The notes under the pieces are model-generated. The model saw nothing but the letters and a program-made list of their open reading frames with translations. It did no database searches and was not told where the DNA came from. Below, piece by piece: positions 17,407 to 24,798 of a stretch of DNA of 64,000 bases. The translations under genes and the position numbers were made by a program. Within the stretch, counting starts at the first letter, position 1. Every line of letters begins with the position of its first letter. The DNA is from Tuwongella immobilis (GTDB lineage Bacteria; Planctomycetota; Planctomycetia; Gemmatales; Gemmataceae), in the NCBI RefSeq assembly GCF_901538355.1, contig NZ_LR593887.1:6424920-6488919 (forward strand). Reading direction: 5' to 3'.

Positions 17407-17465
17407 GATGGAATCTCCTTTGTCGAGGTGACAGAGGATTGTTCCTGTCGAGCGAGCAAGCAGTC

Positions 17466-17474
17466 TGTTATAAT
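17466..17474 (+). promoter_or_regulatory. Extended -10 promoter of the sigma factor gene
   Basis: TGTTATAAT, a TGn motif (17466-17468) joined to a perfect TATAAT (17469-17474), lies 39 bases before the sigma-factor ATG. The -35 region is poor, as is usual for extended -10 promoters. It lies in the 107-base gap between divergent genes. Confidence 0.5.
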
Positions 17475-17513
17475 GAACGGAATCCCACTTCTTGGATGCA
17501 ACAGTGAGGTTGT

Positions 17514-18134
17514 ATGCCACCACAACCAGCCCGTTCCCGCGCTGCAGCCGACGAGCTGTTTCGGCTCAACCAAGGGCTCGCCATCCAAGCGGCCATCTTG
17601 CTCCGCGACTGTCAGTCGCTCATCCCATTCGATGACTTGAAGCAGATCGCCCTGATGACCCTGTGGCAAGTCTGCCTGAAATGGGATCCGCGCTCCAACA
17701 CCCCGTTCAGCACCTTTGCCTTTACCACCATCAAGAATCGGCTCATCAACGCGATCCGCACGACCCACCGACTGCCATTGGCGGAGCGCGAGGACGATTG
17801 CCCATTGGCATCCGTCCATGACCGGCCAGCGCTGCCCGAGCGAGACCCGGACAGCATGGGAACAATCCGGGAATGGTTGGCCCAACTCGACCAGCCCATC
17901 GATCGGCAAGTGATCATCATGAGCTATGGGCTGGATGGCTGTGGGTATTCGCTCGATCAGATCGCGGCGGGACTGGGGATCAAACGGCGGCAAGTCGCCA
18001 TCTATCTCCGGCGTGCCATGGACAAACTGGCGGTCATCGCGGGGGTGAAAGATGCAGTGGTTAAAGACAAACCAAGTCCGCGTCGAAGGCATGTTGTTTC
18101 ACAGACAGGCGATCTGTTCGCAGACTGTGAGTGA
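17514..18134 (+). CDS. Phage-encoded sigma-70-family RNA polymerase sigma factor
   Basis: A 206-residue protein starting at ATG 17514, after GAGG. Region 2 is clear: FDDLKQIALMTLWQVCLKWD, then FSTFAFTTIKNRLINAIR, the AY-x-I-N-x-ID-x2-R type core and DNA-melting segment. Region 4 follows after a short linker: LDQPIDRQVIIMSYGLDG, then a helix-turn-helix around SLDQIAAGLGIKRRQVAIYLRRAM. The lack of regions 1 and 3 fits an ECF-like or phage late-gene sigma factor. It is divergent from the tail unit and overlaps the ParB-like gene by 83 bases. Likely role: switching host RNA polymerase to prophage promoters; the repeated GAACAATCC upstream motif is one candidate target. Confidence 0.75.
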   Translation: MPPQPARSRAAADELFRLNQGLAIQAAILLRDCQSLIPFDDLKQIALMTLWQVCLKWDPRSNTPFSTFAFTTIKNRLINAIRTTHRLPLAEREDDCPLASVHDRPALPERDPDSMGTIREWLAQLDQPIDRQVIIMSYGLDGCGYSLDQIAAGLGIKRRQVAIYLRRAMDKLAVIAGVKDAVVKDKPSPRRRHVVSQTGDLFADCE

Positions 18135-18576
18135 CTATGCCCGGCGGATGATCCTCGGAGATGAGTTCCCGCCCATCGGGGTGGTTTACGATGGGACCGA
18201 ATACTGGCTCTGGGACGGCTTTCATCGGATGGCGGCAGCGAAGCAAGCGGGCTTGGCCACCATCGCCGCTGAGCTGACAGAAGGCACTTGGCGAGACGCC
18301 CTGCTGTTATCGGTGGGGGCAAATAAAGTGCATGGGCAGCGGCGATGGTGGCCGGATGCTATGCGTGCCGCGGTAATGCTGCTCCAAGACGAGGAGTGGG
18401 GCGCCTGGCCGGATGACCAAATCGCCAAGCTGGTCGGCATCGGGGCCAGCGAAGTCGCCGAACTCCGCCGCTCCCATCCTCGGCTGACGTGGAGCCGCCT
18501 CTCTGGAGGGACCACACGGCGATTGGTCCGCCGCGCCGAAGCGGCCTATGACCCGATGGTGGGAAGAAGGGCATAG
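18052..18576 (+). CDS. ParB-like nuclease-domain protein
   Basis: A 174-residue protein. Residues ~30-75 carry the ParB/Sulfiredoxin fold pattern: FPPIGVVYDGTEYWLWDGFHRMAAAKQAG, in which DGFHR corresponds to the GERR-type box of ParB N-domains. A helix-turn-helix-like segment follows (DDQIAKLVGIGASEVAELRRSHP). There is no dimerisation domain, and it is short compared with chromosomal ParB (~280-300 residues). It starts inside the sigma gene (83-base overlap). Such small ParB-fold proteins in phages can be DNA-binding regulators, nucleases or CTPase-type adaptors; which applies cannot be told here. Confidence 0.65.
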   Translation: MQWLKTNQVRVEGMLFHRQAICSQTVSDYARRMILGDEFPPIGVVYDGTEYWLWDGFHRMAAAKQAGLATIAAELTEGTWRDALLLSVGANKVHGQRRWWPDAMRAAVMLLQDEEWGAWPDDQIAKLVGIGASEVAELRRSHPRLTWSRLSGGTTRRLVRRAEAAYDPMVGRRA

Positions 18577-18581
18577 AAAGA

Positions 18582-18622
18582 CACAGGCCCCTCATGCAGA
18601 AAACTGCCATAAGGGGCCTGTG
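18582..18622. terminator. Bidirectional terminator
   Basis: Perfect 11 bp stem CACAGGCCCCT (18582-18592) / AGGGGCCTGTG (18612-18622) with a 19-base loop. It lies between the stop of the ParB-like gene and the stop of the leftward membrane-protein gene; the leftward exit is followed by a T-rich stretch. Confidence 0.7.
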
Positions 18623-18623
18623 C

Positions 18624-18998
18624 TCAAGAGTTTGCATCACGCGTAAAGTAATAGGTGATGGCACCGCCAACCAAACCAGAGATTACCGGCAACCAAGCAG
18701 TAAACGCAGTCGTAAGCTGTTTGGTTGATTCTACCGCAGAACAAGCGGCTAGAATCGCGAGCAAGATGAAGTAGAGACCAACACTGCCACCGAGAATACC
18801 AACTAACCATGTGGCAAGTTTACTTGCTGTCTCTGCATGATGTTTGACCGGCTCAAACAAAGAGCCTTGACGGACAGGCTCGCTCGGAAAGTCTTGTGGT
18901 GCAGAGATAGAGGAGAAGTCTCTGTTACCGCTTGCTGTAGAGTCTGTTGAAGAGCTAGAGCTGGCCGCAGAAGTTGAAAGGTCCTCGTCGCCACTCAC
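18624..18998 (-). CDS. Small two-helix membrane protein
   Basis: A 124-residue protein with a GTG start overlapping the stop of the gene before it by GTGA. Residues 1-45 are Ser-rich and probably disordered. Two transmembrane helices follow: about 62-86 (ATWLVGILGGSVGLYFILLAILAA) and about 96-117 (AFTAWLPVISGLVGGAITYYF). The C-terminus is short (TRDANS). No family recognised. It is coupled to a ribbon-helix-helix-like protein. Small two-helix membrane proteins at prophage edges can be holins, exclusion factors or toxins of toxin-antitoxin pairs. Confidence 0.55.
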   Translation of the reverse strand: MSGDEDLSTSAASSSSSTDSTASGNRDFSSISAPQDFPSEPVRQGSLFEPVKHHAETASKLATWLVGILGGSVGLYFILLAILAACSAVESTKQLTTAFTAWLPVISGLVGGAITYYFTRDANS

Positions 18999-19240
18999 GA
19001 TTGGACCTTTCGGCGTCTTCGAGATTGCGATACCAGTCGTCGCTCCGATTGTGTTCTTGGATTCCGGACGATGATTTCAGTGAAACCATCCGCTTGTTGT
19101 TCGAGAAACAGTTGTTGAAGACGAAAAGATTCACTCAAGGTCTCAGCGATTGAGCTAAGATCCTTCAGTTTCATCACCTTCTCGATTTCCTCCAATGTTT
19201 TTTGATCAAATCGAAAAGTAATTTCTTTCTTCTCTGCCAT
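18995..19240 (-). CDS. Ribbon-helix-helix-like small DNA-binding protein
   Basis: An 81-residue protein. Residues 6-50 fit a ribbon-helix-helix fold: a short strand (EITFRFDQ), helix A (TLEEIEKVMKLK) and helix B (SIAETLSESFRLQQLF). The C-terminal end is very basic (SERRLVSQSRRRRKVQS). The ATG has AGAGGTG upstream. It is translationally coupled to the two-helix membrane protein. RHH proteins typically bind their own operator as dimers, so autoregulation is likely. It may be the antitoxin or repressor member of a two-gene module. The low-scoring RHH match means another small fold cannot be excluded. Confidence 0.5.
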   Translation of the reverse strand: MAEKKEITFRFDQKTLEEIEKVMKLKDLSSIAETLSESFRLQQLFLEQQADGFTEIIVRNPRTQSERRLVSQSRRRRKVQS

Positions 19241-19778
19241 GGTTCACCTCTCAAAACGAGGTAGAGAATATGACGCATTTCCGAACGTCACATCTCTTTG
19301 CCTTGCTATGACCAGGGTATGCCCCCAACTTTTGGAAGTCAAACCCTTAATACACACTAGTCGTTATATTCGGGACAAACAAGCCGGAAAAAGGTTCACA
19401 AGTGTCATTTCGTGCCTTGTGGTGCTCTACAGTGGTCTGGAGTGGACACTAAGACAATTCACGAATAATCGCAATTTGAGTTGTTATCGAAAGTTGGTCC
19501 CAAACATTCTGATTAATACCAAAAGGAGGGCGTGCGCCGCTTTTTGCGCCACCCGGTTCGGAATTGCTTGTGTTTTGCTTAGAAAACTCGTGATGTGCTG
19601 ATACCTTTAGTATTCGTGGATTTCATCGATTCTTCAAGGGGGAGATGCCCGATTCTTGCAATTGCAACGGGGCACGGGCCACCTTTTGGCGATGCAACGA
19701 TTCTGCGGGTTGTCAGGGGGCATTGCTTGCGCTTATGCTGAAGGAAGACGCGATGATGCAACTGGAGAATCTCCCCCG
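19241..19778. other. AT-richer gap at the prophage edge
   Basis: No convincing gene. A 120-codon rightward open frame (19239-19601) has no ribosome binding site, begins inside the RHH start region and has a Cys/Arg-rich composition, so I reject it. The base composition is clearly lower in GC than both sides, especially 19440-19530. A hairpin-capable segment GGCG...CGCC surrounds a T5 run near 19528-19550. No tRNA, integrase or direct-repeat attachment site was found. It marks the switch from phage to backbone genes. Confidence 0.5.
19314..19342 (-). promoter_or_regulatory. Candidate promoter of the RHH/membrane-protein pair
   Basis: On the minus strand TTGACT (19342-19337) and TACCCT (19319-19314) are 17 bases apart. 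The -35 is near consensus and the -10 is poor. It lies 74 bases before the RHH-like start codon. Confidence 0.3.
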
Positions 19779-20501
19779 ATGCTCGCTTGGCCCGATCTTC
19801 AGCGCCGTGACCGCCAGCCGGAATGGATGGACCAACCGGATTTGGCCCCGGAACTGCACACGGCCGCACTGCGGGGATTGGCCCGACTCAACGCCGTCTC
19901 TGGTGCCGTCGGCATGCTCTGGCGCCCCTTGCGACAATTGGCCCAGCGTCTGAACCGCCCGCTGCGGATTCTCGACCTCGCCGCCGGGGGATGCGATACG
20001 CTCCTGGCATTGGCCCACCGCGCCAAACGGGCCGGATATTCCTGGCATTGGGCCGCCTGCGACCGCTCCCCACAGGCCCGCAACTTGGCACTCGAACAGG
20101 CTGCACGGGCCGGAATCGCGCTCGAATATCACACCCAAGACCTGCTCACGCAACCACTCCCGACCGGGTACGATGTCCTCACCTGCTCCTTATTCCTGCA
20201 TCATTTGAATGAATCCGAGATTATCACCCTGCTGCAACACGCCTCCGAAGCCGCCGGGGAGATGCTTCTGGTCAATGATTTGATTCGCTCGCGGTTGAGT
20301 TATGCGTTGGTCTGGTTGGGTTGTCGGCTGTTGACTCGCTCGCCGGTGGTGCATGTCGATGGGCCGCTGTCGATTCGAGCGGCGTTCACCGTCGCGGAAT
20401 GGCGACAACTCGCGGAACGTGCCGGACTCGCCCCGGTGCAGCAGTCGATCGGCTGGCCTGCTCGCATGCAATTGCAATGGAATCGCCCCCATGACGGCTA
20501 A
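19779..20501 (+). CDS. Class I SAM-dependent methyltransferase
   Basis: A 240-residue protein; ATG 19779 (MLAWPDLQRRD) is chosen with GGAGA ten bases upstream; the frame is open further upstream but without a good start. Motif I is clear (RILDLAAGGCDTLLALA, residues ~65-80), an acidic motif II lies around ACDRSP, and the post-I block reads YDVLTCSLFLHHL, as in UbiE/ubiquinone-type methyltransferases. It overlaps the next gene by 11 bases and so forms one operon with an FAD oxidoreductase and a type III PKS. Probable role: O- or C-methylation of the polyketide product. The substrate cannot be read from sequence. Confidence 0.75.
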   Translation: MLAWPDLQRRDRQPEWMDQPDLAPELHTAALRGLARLNAVSGAVGMLWRPLRQLAQRLNRPLRILDLAAGGCDTLLALAHRAKRAGYSWHWAACDRSPQARNLALEQAARAGIALEYHTQDLLTQPLPTGYDVLTCSLFLHHLNESEIITLLQHASEAAGEMLLVNDLIRSRLSYALVWLGCRLLTRSPVVHVDGPLSIRAAFTVAEWRQLAERAGLAPVQQSIGWPARMQLQWNRPHDG

Positions 20502-21654
20502 GCCAATCGCGTCGCAGTCGGTGGATGTGCTGATCGTCGGGGCCGGGCCTGCGGGTGCGATTGCCGCGCTGCTGCTAGCCCGACGCGGATTCGCGGTTCG
20601 GCTCGTCGATCGGGCGACATTTCCACGCTGGAAAGTTTGCGGATGCTGCCTGAACGCTCGCGCGGTGGCCTCGCTGGAATCGATTGGCTTAGGCCACCTG
20701 CTGCGCGATGCCGGGGCCGTCCCTTTGAACGAATTGGTGTGGGCCATCGGCGAGCGATCGGTGCGATTGCCCCTGGGCGGCGGCCGCGCCATCTCCCGCG
20801 AACGATTCGATGATGGAATCATTGCCGCCGCTCAATCCGCCGGGGCAACATTTCAGCCGGAAACCCGCGTGGAAGCGGGCGAATCCAGCGAATCATTCCG
20901 CCGTGTGTGGTTGCATTCCCCCCACGGAATCGAGTCGATTGATGCCAAAATCGTCATCGCCGCCGATGGCTTGTCCAGTCAATGGCTGCCGGTGACAATT
21001 GCCGCCGGCACACGCATCGGAGCAGGCACCACCTTGCCCGACAGCGATCCATTCTACACGCCAGGACACATTTGGATGGCCACCCATCGTCAGGGGTATG
21101 TCGGCCTGACGCAGTTGGAAGATGGCCGGTTGGATGTGGCGGCGGCGTGGGATCGTGCCGCGCTGCGGGAACTCGGCGGACCGGGACCGGCGGCGGCGAC
21201 CGTGTTGGAATCGGTTGGCTGGCCGATTCCGCGCGGCTGGGAATCCGCCGCCTGGCGAGGCACCCCCGGACTCACCCGCCACGCACGCGAATTGGGCCAA
21301 TCCCGACTCTTTGGCGTGGGCGATGCCGTGGGCTATGTCGAACCGTTCACCGGCGAGGGGATGTCTTGGGCGATTGCCGGCGCGATTGCGCTGGCCCCGA
21401 TTGTGGCATCGGCCGTCGAACATTGGCATCCCGATTCGATCCTGCAATGGTCGCGGAAGTATCATCGGCATGTCGGATCGCATCAGCAGTTATGCCGCTG
21501 GGTCGCCGGGTTGATGCGCCGACCGCGATGGGTGCATTGGACCATCGCCGGGCTTCAGCAGATTCCCGCCATTGCCAATCCCGTGATTCGTCGGCTGCAC
21601 ACCGCACGACCGATGCTCCGCAGCAGTCGCCCGAACAAGGATCGCTCCGCATGA
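20491..21654 (+). CDS. FAD-dependent oxidoreductase of the geranylgeranyl reductase type
   Basis: A 387-residue protein starting at ATG 20491, inside the end of the methyltransferase gene. The N-terminal Rossmann motif is textbook: DVLIVGAGPAGAIAALLLARRG (GxGxxG), followed by the acidic end of strand 2 (VRLVDR). The segment FPRWKVCGCCLN matches the P-R-x-K-x-CGG-like box of geranylgeranyl reductase family flavoproteins. The second FAD motif is LFGVGDAVGYVEPFTGEGMSWAI (GD-x6-P). It is followed by ATGA coupling to the type III PKS. Likely role: oxidation or reduction of the polyketide or its precursor; PHBH-type hydroxylation is an alternative. Confidence 0.75.
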   Translation: MTAKPIASQSVDVLIVGAGPAGAIAALLLARRGFAVRLVDRATFPRWKVCGCCLNARAVASLESIGLGHLLRDAGAVPLNELVWAIGERSVRLPLGGGRAISRERFDDGIIAAAQSAGATFQPETRVEAGESSESFRRVWLHSPHGIESIDAKIVIAADGLSSQWLPVTIAAGTRIGAGTTLPDSDPFYTPGHIWMATHRQGYVGLTQLEDGRLDVAAAWDRAALRELGGPGPAAATVLESVGWPIPRGWESAAWRGTPGLTRHARELGQSRLFGVGDAVGYVEPFTGEGMSWAIAGAIALAPIVASAVEHWHPDSILQWSRKYHRHVGSHQQLCRWVAGLMRRPRWVHWTIAGLQQIPAIANPVIRRLHTARPMLRSSRPNKDRSA

Positions 21655-22793
21655 CTTGTCTTTTGCATGGCATTGGCACCGCCGATTCGGGGAATCCGCT
21701 CTCCCAAGCGGATGCGCTGGGGTTGGCGTTGGGCATCAACGACCGCACCGGCGATCTGGCCCCCTGGCTGCAAGGGATCTTTGACCACGCGGGCATCGAC
21801 CGGCGCAGCATCTGCGTGGGGCCGGAAGTGCTGGCCGACCTGATTCACCGCACTCGCACCACCGATTCGGTATTTCTGCCCAAAGGCCCGGACGATGCCG
21901 TCGGCCCGACCACCGGCGAACGCATGGGCGCATATTGGGAGATTGCCGCCCCAATGGCCACCCGCGCGGCCCAAATCGCACTCGCCGAAAGTGGCGTGCC
22001 CGCGGAATCGCTGACGCATCTCATCACCGTCACCTGTACCGGATTTCGTGCACCGGGATTGGATCATGCGCTGATTCAGAATTTGACGCTGTCGCCGGAA
22101 ATCGAACGCACGCAAGTTGGCTTCATGGGCTGTCATGGGGCGCTGAATGGTCTGCGGGTGGCGAAGGCGTTTACCGAGGCGAACCCGGCGGCGAATGTCC
22201 TGGTGGTGGCGGCGGAAGTCTGCACGGTGCATTATCACTACGGGGACTCCGCGAAGCATCTCGTCGGCAATGCGCTCTTCGCCGATGGTGCGGGGGCGGT
22301 GGTGCTGCGGGGACGCGATTCCGAGCGAGAGATGGAAGGCAACCCCAATCCCAGTCAAGACATCCGCCCAATTTGGCGATTGGCAGCAACCGGCTCCTGT
22401 GTGATTCCCAATAGCGCGGGGGCGATGACCTGGGAAATTGGCGACCATGGCTTTGAAATGACGCTCTCGACCAAAATTCCCGGATTGATCGGCCAGCATT
22501 TGCGACCGTGGCTGGATCGCTGGCTGGAACGGGCTGGGCTGTCCGTCGCGGAAGTGTCCAGTTGGGCGATTCATCCCGGCGGGCCAAAAATTCTCACCGC
22601 CGTCGAAGAAATTCTGCAGCTCACGCGCGAACAAACCACCGTCAGTTGGAACGTGCTGAAGCAGCATGGCAACATGTCTAGCGCGACCGCGTTATACTTA
22701 TTCCAGCGATTGCGGCAGCAAAACGCTCCGATGCCGATGGTGTCGCTGGGCTTCGGGCCGGGAATGGCAGTGGAGGCGGTCCTTTGGCGGTGA
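21651..22793 (+). CDS. Type III polyketide synthase (chalcone synthase-like)
   Basis: A 380-residue protein, the normal size for the family. The start overlaps the oxidoreductase stop (ATGA). The catalytic triad is complete: Cys161 in QVGFMGCHGALNGL, His308 in AIHPGGPKIL and Asn341 in KQHGNMSSATAL. The thiolase-fold glycine pattern LGFGPGMAVEAVLW closes the protein. It condenses malonyl-CoA units onto an acyl-CoA starter to give alkylpyrone, alkylresorcinol or phloroglucinol-type products; which cannot be predicted. With the methyltransferase and flavoprotein it forms a compact three-gene biosynthetic operon. Confidence 0.88.
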   Translation: MTCLLHGIGTADSGNPLSQADALGLALGINDRTGDLAPWLQGIFDHAGIDRRSICVGPEVLADLIHRTRTTDSVFLPKGPDDAVGPTTGERMGAYWEIAAPMATRAAQIALAESGVPAESLTHLITVTCTGFRAPGLDHALIQNLTLSPEIERTQVGFMGCHGALNGLRVAKAFTEANPAANVLVVAAEVCTVHYHYGDSAKHLVGNALFADGAGAVVLRGRDSEREMEGNPNPSQDIRPIWRLAATGSCVIPNSAGAMTWEIGDHGFEMTLSTKIPGLIGQHLRPWLDRWLERAGLSVAEVSSWAIHPGGPKILTAVEEILQLTREQTTVSWNVLKQHGNMSSATALYLFQRLRQQNAPMPMVSLGFGPGMAVEAVLWR

Positions 22794-22908
22794 GATCGTC
22801 CGACATCCCGATTGTCATGGATTCAAAAGCCGAGACTTGAAGCCGCCCGGAAAATATCCCACAATATCGAAACGTATCGAGCCCCCCCCTCGTGATCGGG
22901 ACCGTGCC

Positions 22909-24744
22909 ATGCGAGCGCGATTGACTCTGGAAACAGGAGAAGCGAAACCCGCAATCCTGGACCTCAACCCTGAGCAGCCCATCACGTTAGGTCGGAGCCG
23001 CGACAACAACGTGCTGCTGCGGGATGAGCACGCCAGCCGATTGCACGCACGCATTTACTTTCATGAGACAACTTGGCGGATTCAGGATTTTGGCCTCAAC
23101 GGCACTCGCATCGACGGGCAACGCCTGCAACAAGACGCGCCGCTGGAGCATAATCAGGAAATCCGCATCGGGGAAATTCGCTTTCGGTTTACCCTGCTGG
23201 ATGCCACCCCCGCCTCGGGCATTAGCCGCCTCTCCCGCACCCTGGCAAACACCCTCACGGAACGTCGCACGGTTTCGGATTCCATGGTGGCACTCTCGTC
23301 CACCCGATTGGAATTGGACGAACTCACGACCTTATGCAAATTCATGGCCGGTGCCGTCGAGAAGCACGAACCGCATGAGTTGATCCGCGAAGCGCTGCAA
23401 ATTCTGCTGATTCACACCGGAGCCGATATTGTCGGCTATCTGGGACTGGAATCGAGCGACCCCACGCAGAAAATGGTGCTGCCGGAATCCGCCGCCGTCG
23501 ATGTCGCACTCAGCCGACAACTCACCCGACGGGTGCAACGCGAAGGCAAACCCGTGTGGCTGGGCCGCGACTTGCTGGATCAAGTCAAACCAGGGGAAAG
23601 CCTTGCGGCGATTCAAGACGCCATTTGCCTGCCGCTGAAAGCCGGGAGTCGCACCCTGGGGGCCATTCACCTGATCCGCCCGCGAAGCGTCTTTACCGAG
23701 CGAGCATTCCGATTCGCGGAAGTGCTGACGAGCTTTCTGGCGCAATCGCTCTATTCCTTGCGAGACCGTCGAAAATTGCTGGCGGAGAATCATCGCCTGC
23801 GGCTGAAAGCCCCGCAAGCGGATGACCTGGTCGGCGATAGTCCGCTGATGATGAAATTGCGCTATCAGATGGATCAGGCGGCATCGCTGCAGACACCACT
23901 GCTGATTCTCGGCGAACCGGGCACCGGCAAGCAGTTGGTCGCGCGGCTGATTCACGAGCATTCCAGCCGGGCCGATGCGCCGCTGCAAGTGACCTGCACG
24001 GCGGCGATTTCCCCCTCGATTCTCATGGCCGAACTCGTCGGCTACCGTCCCGGCGCATTCACCGGCGCGGATCGGGAATATGCCGGGGCAATCCAGCGGG
24101 CCGACGAAGGGACGCTGTTCATCGACGAAATCAGCGAATTACCGCTGGATTTGCAAGAACTCCTGGTGAAATTCCTGGCCGGCGAAGGCATCCAACCGTT
24201 GGGCGGCGGCTTCACTCTCAAGCCGGATGTGCGGTTGATTGCGGCCAGCACCCGCAATCTGGAAGTCGAATTGCAGGAAGGGCGATTGCTGCCGGAATTG
24301 CATCAACGCCTCAGCGATTTTACGCTTGTCGTACCGCCACTGCGTGAACATCCCGATGATATTCCCTATCTGACCCAATATTTCTTGGATCAAATCACCA
24401 TCGAATGCCGTCGAACGGTGACACTGACCGAATCGGCGATGAAGCATTTGTTGCGGTATCCCTGGCCGGGAAATGTTCGTCAACTGCGGGCCGTGCTGGC
24501 GAATGCCGTGCTCGCCACGGAATCGGATGTGCTGGACCGAGACGCCTTTGCGCTGGGGCCCAACACGACCTCCACCGATCGGCCACCGAGTTTGAACCTG
24601 GCGCAACTGCAAGCCTGGGCCGTGCGACAAGCCTATCGCCAGGGCGGAGGAATTGCCGCCGCCGCCGAGATTCTCGGCCTGCCCGAAGCGGCCGTGCGTG
24701 AACAATTAAGCCGTAGCGGGTTAATCACCCCCATGACGGAGTAA
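22909..24744 (+). CDS. FHA-GAF-AAA+ sigma-54-type transcription activator
   Basis: A 611-residue regulator; ATG 22909 starts the FHA domain. An FHA domain (~1-95, with LGRSRDNNVLL, ASRLHARI and GLNGTRIDG) should read phosphothreonine. A GAF domain (~150-290) follows, then an AAA+ sigma-54 interaction domain (~305-535) with Walker A GEPGTGKQ, an intact GAFTGA loop at residues 382-387, Walker B GTLFIDEI and an arginine-finger region. A C-terminal Fis-type helix-turn-helix (~575-608, AAAAEILGLPEAAVREQLS) ends it. There is no receiver domain, so the input is probably Ser/Thr phosphorylation plus a GAF ligand. Several Ser/Thr kinases lie in this window. It lies 115 bases after the PKS gene, but control of that operon is untested. 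Confidence 0.85.
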   Translation: MRARLTLETGEAKPAILDLNPEQPITLGRSRDNNVLLRDEHASRLHARIYFHETTWRIQDFGLNGTRIDGQRLQQDAPLEHNQEIRIGEIRFRFTLLDATPASGISRLSRTLANTLTERRTVSDSMVALSSTRLELDELTTLCKFMAGAVEKHEPHELIREALQILLIHTGADIVGYLGLESSDPTQKMVLPESAAVDVALSRQLTRRVQREGKPVWLGRDLLDQVKPGESLAAIQDAICLPLKAGSRTLGAIHLIRPRSVFTERAFRFAEVLTSFLAQSLYSLRDRRKLLAENHRLRLKAPQADDLVGDSPLMMKLRYQMDQAASLQTPLLILGEPGTGKQLVARLIHEHSSRADAPLQVTCTAAISPSILMAELVGYRPGAFTGADREYAGAIQRADEGTLFIDEISELPLDLQELLVKFLAGEGIQPLGGGFTLKPDVRLIAASTRNLEVELQEGRLLPELHQRLSDFTLVVPPLREHPDDIPYLTQYFLDQITIECRRTVTLTESAMKHLLRYPWPGNVRQLRAVLANAVLATESDVLDRDAFALGPNTTSTDRPPSLNLAQLQAWAVRQAYRQGGGIAAAAEILGLPEAAVREQLSRSGLITPMTE

Positions 24745-24798
24745 TTTCCCGAGAAAGTTTCGCTCCCTTTCACCGGGCAAAACGCCCAGGACTTCTTG

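Noticed and set aside
16069-17523. Extended start of the tape-measure-like gene at 17523
   Set aside because: It would cross the sigma-factor start and its promoter. A GTG at 17406 with AAAGGAG 8 bases upstream is a better start.
19239-19601. 120-codon rightward frame in the AT-richer gap
   Set aside because: No ribosome binding site, Cys/Arg-rich and no family pattern. It starts opposite the RHH-like start codon.
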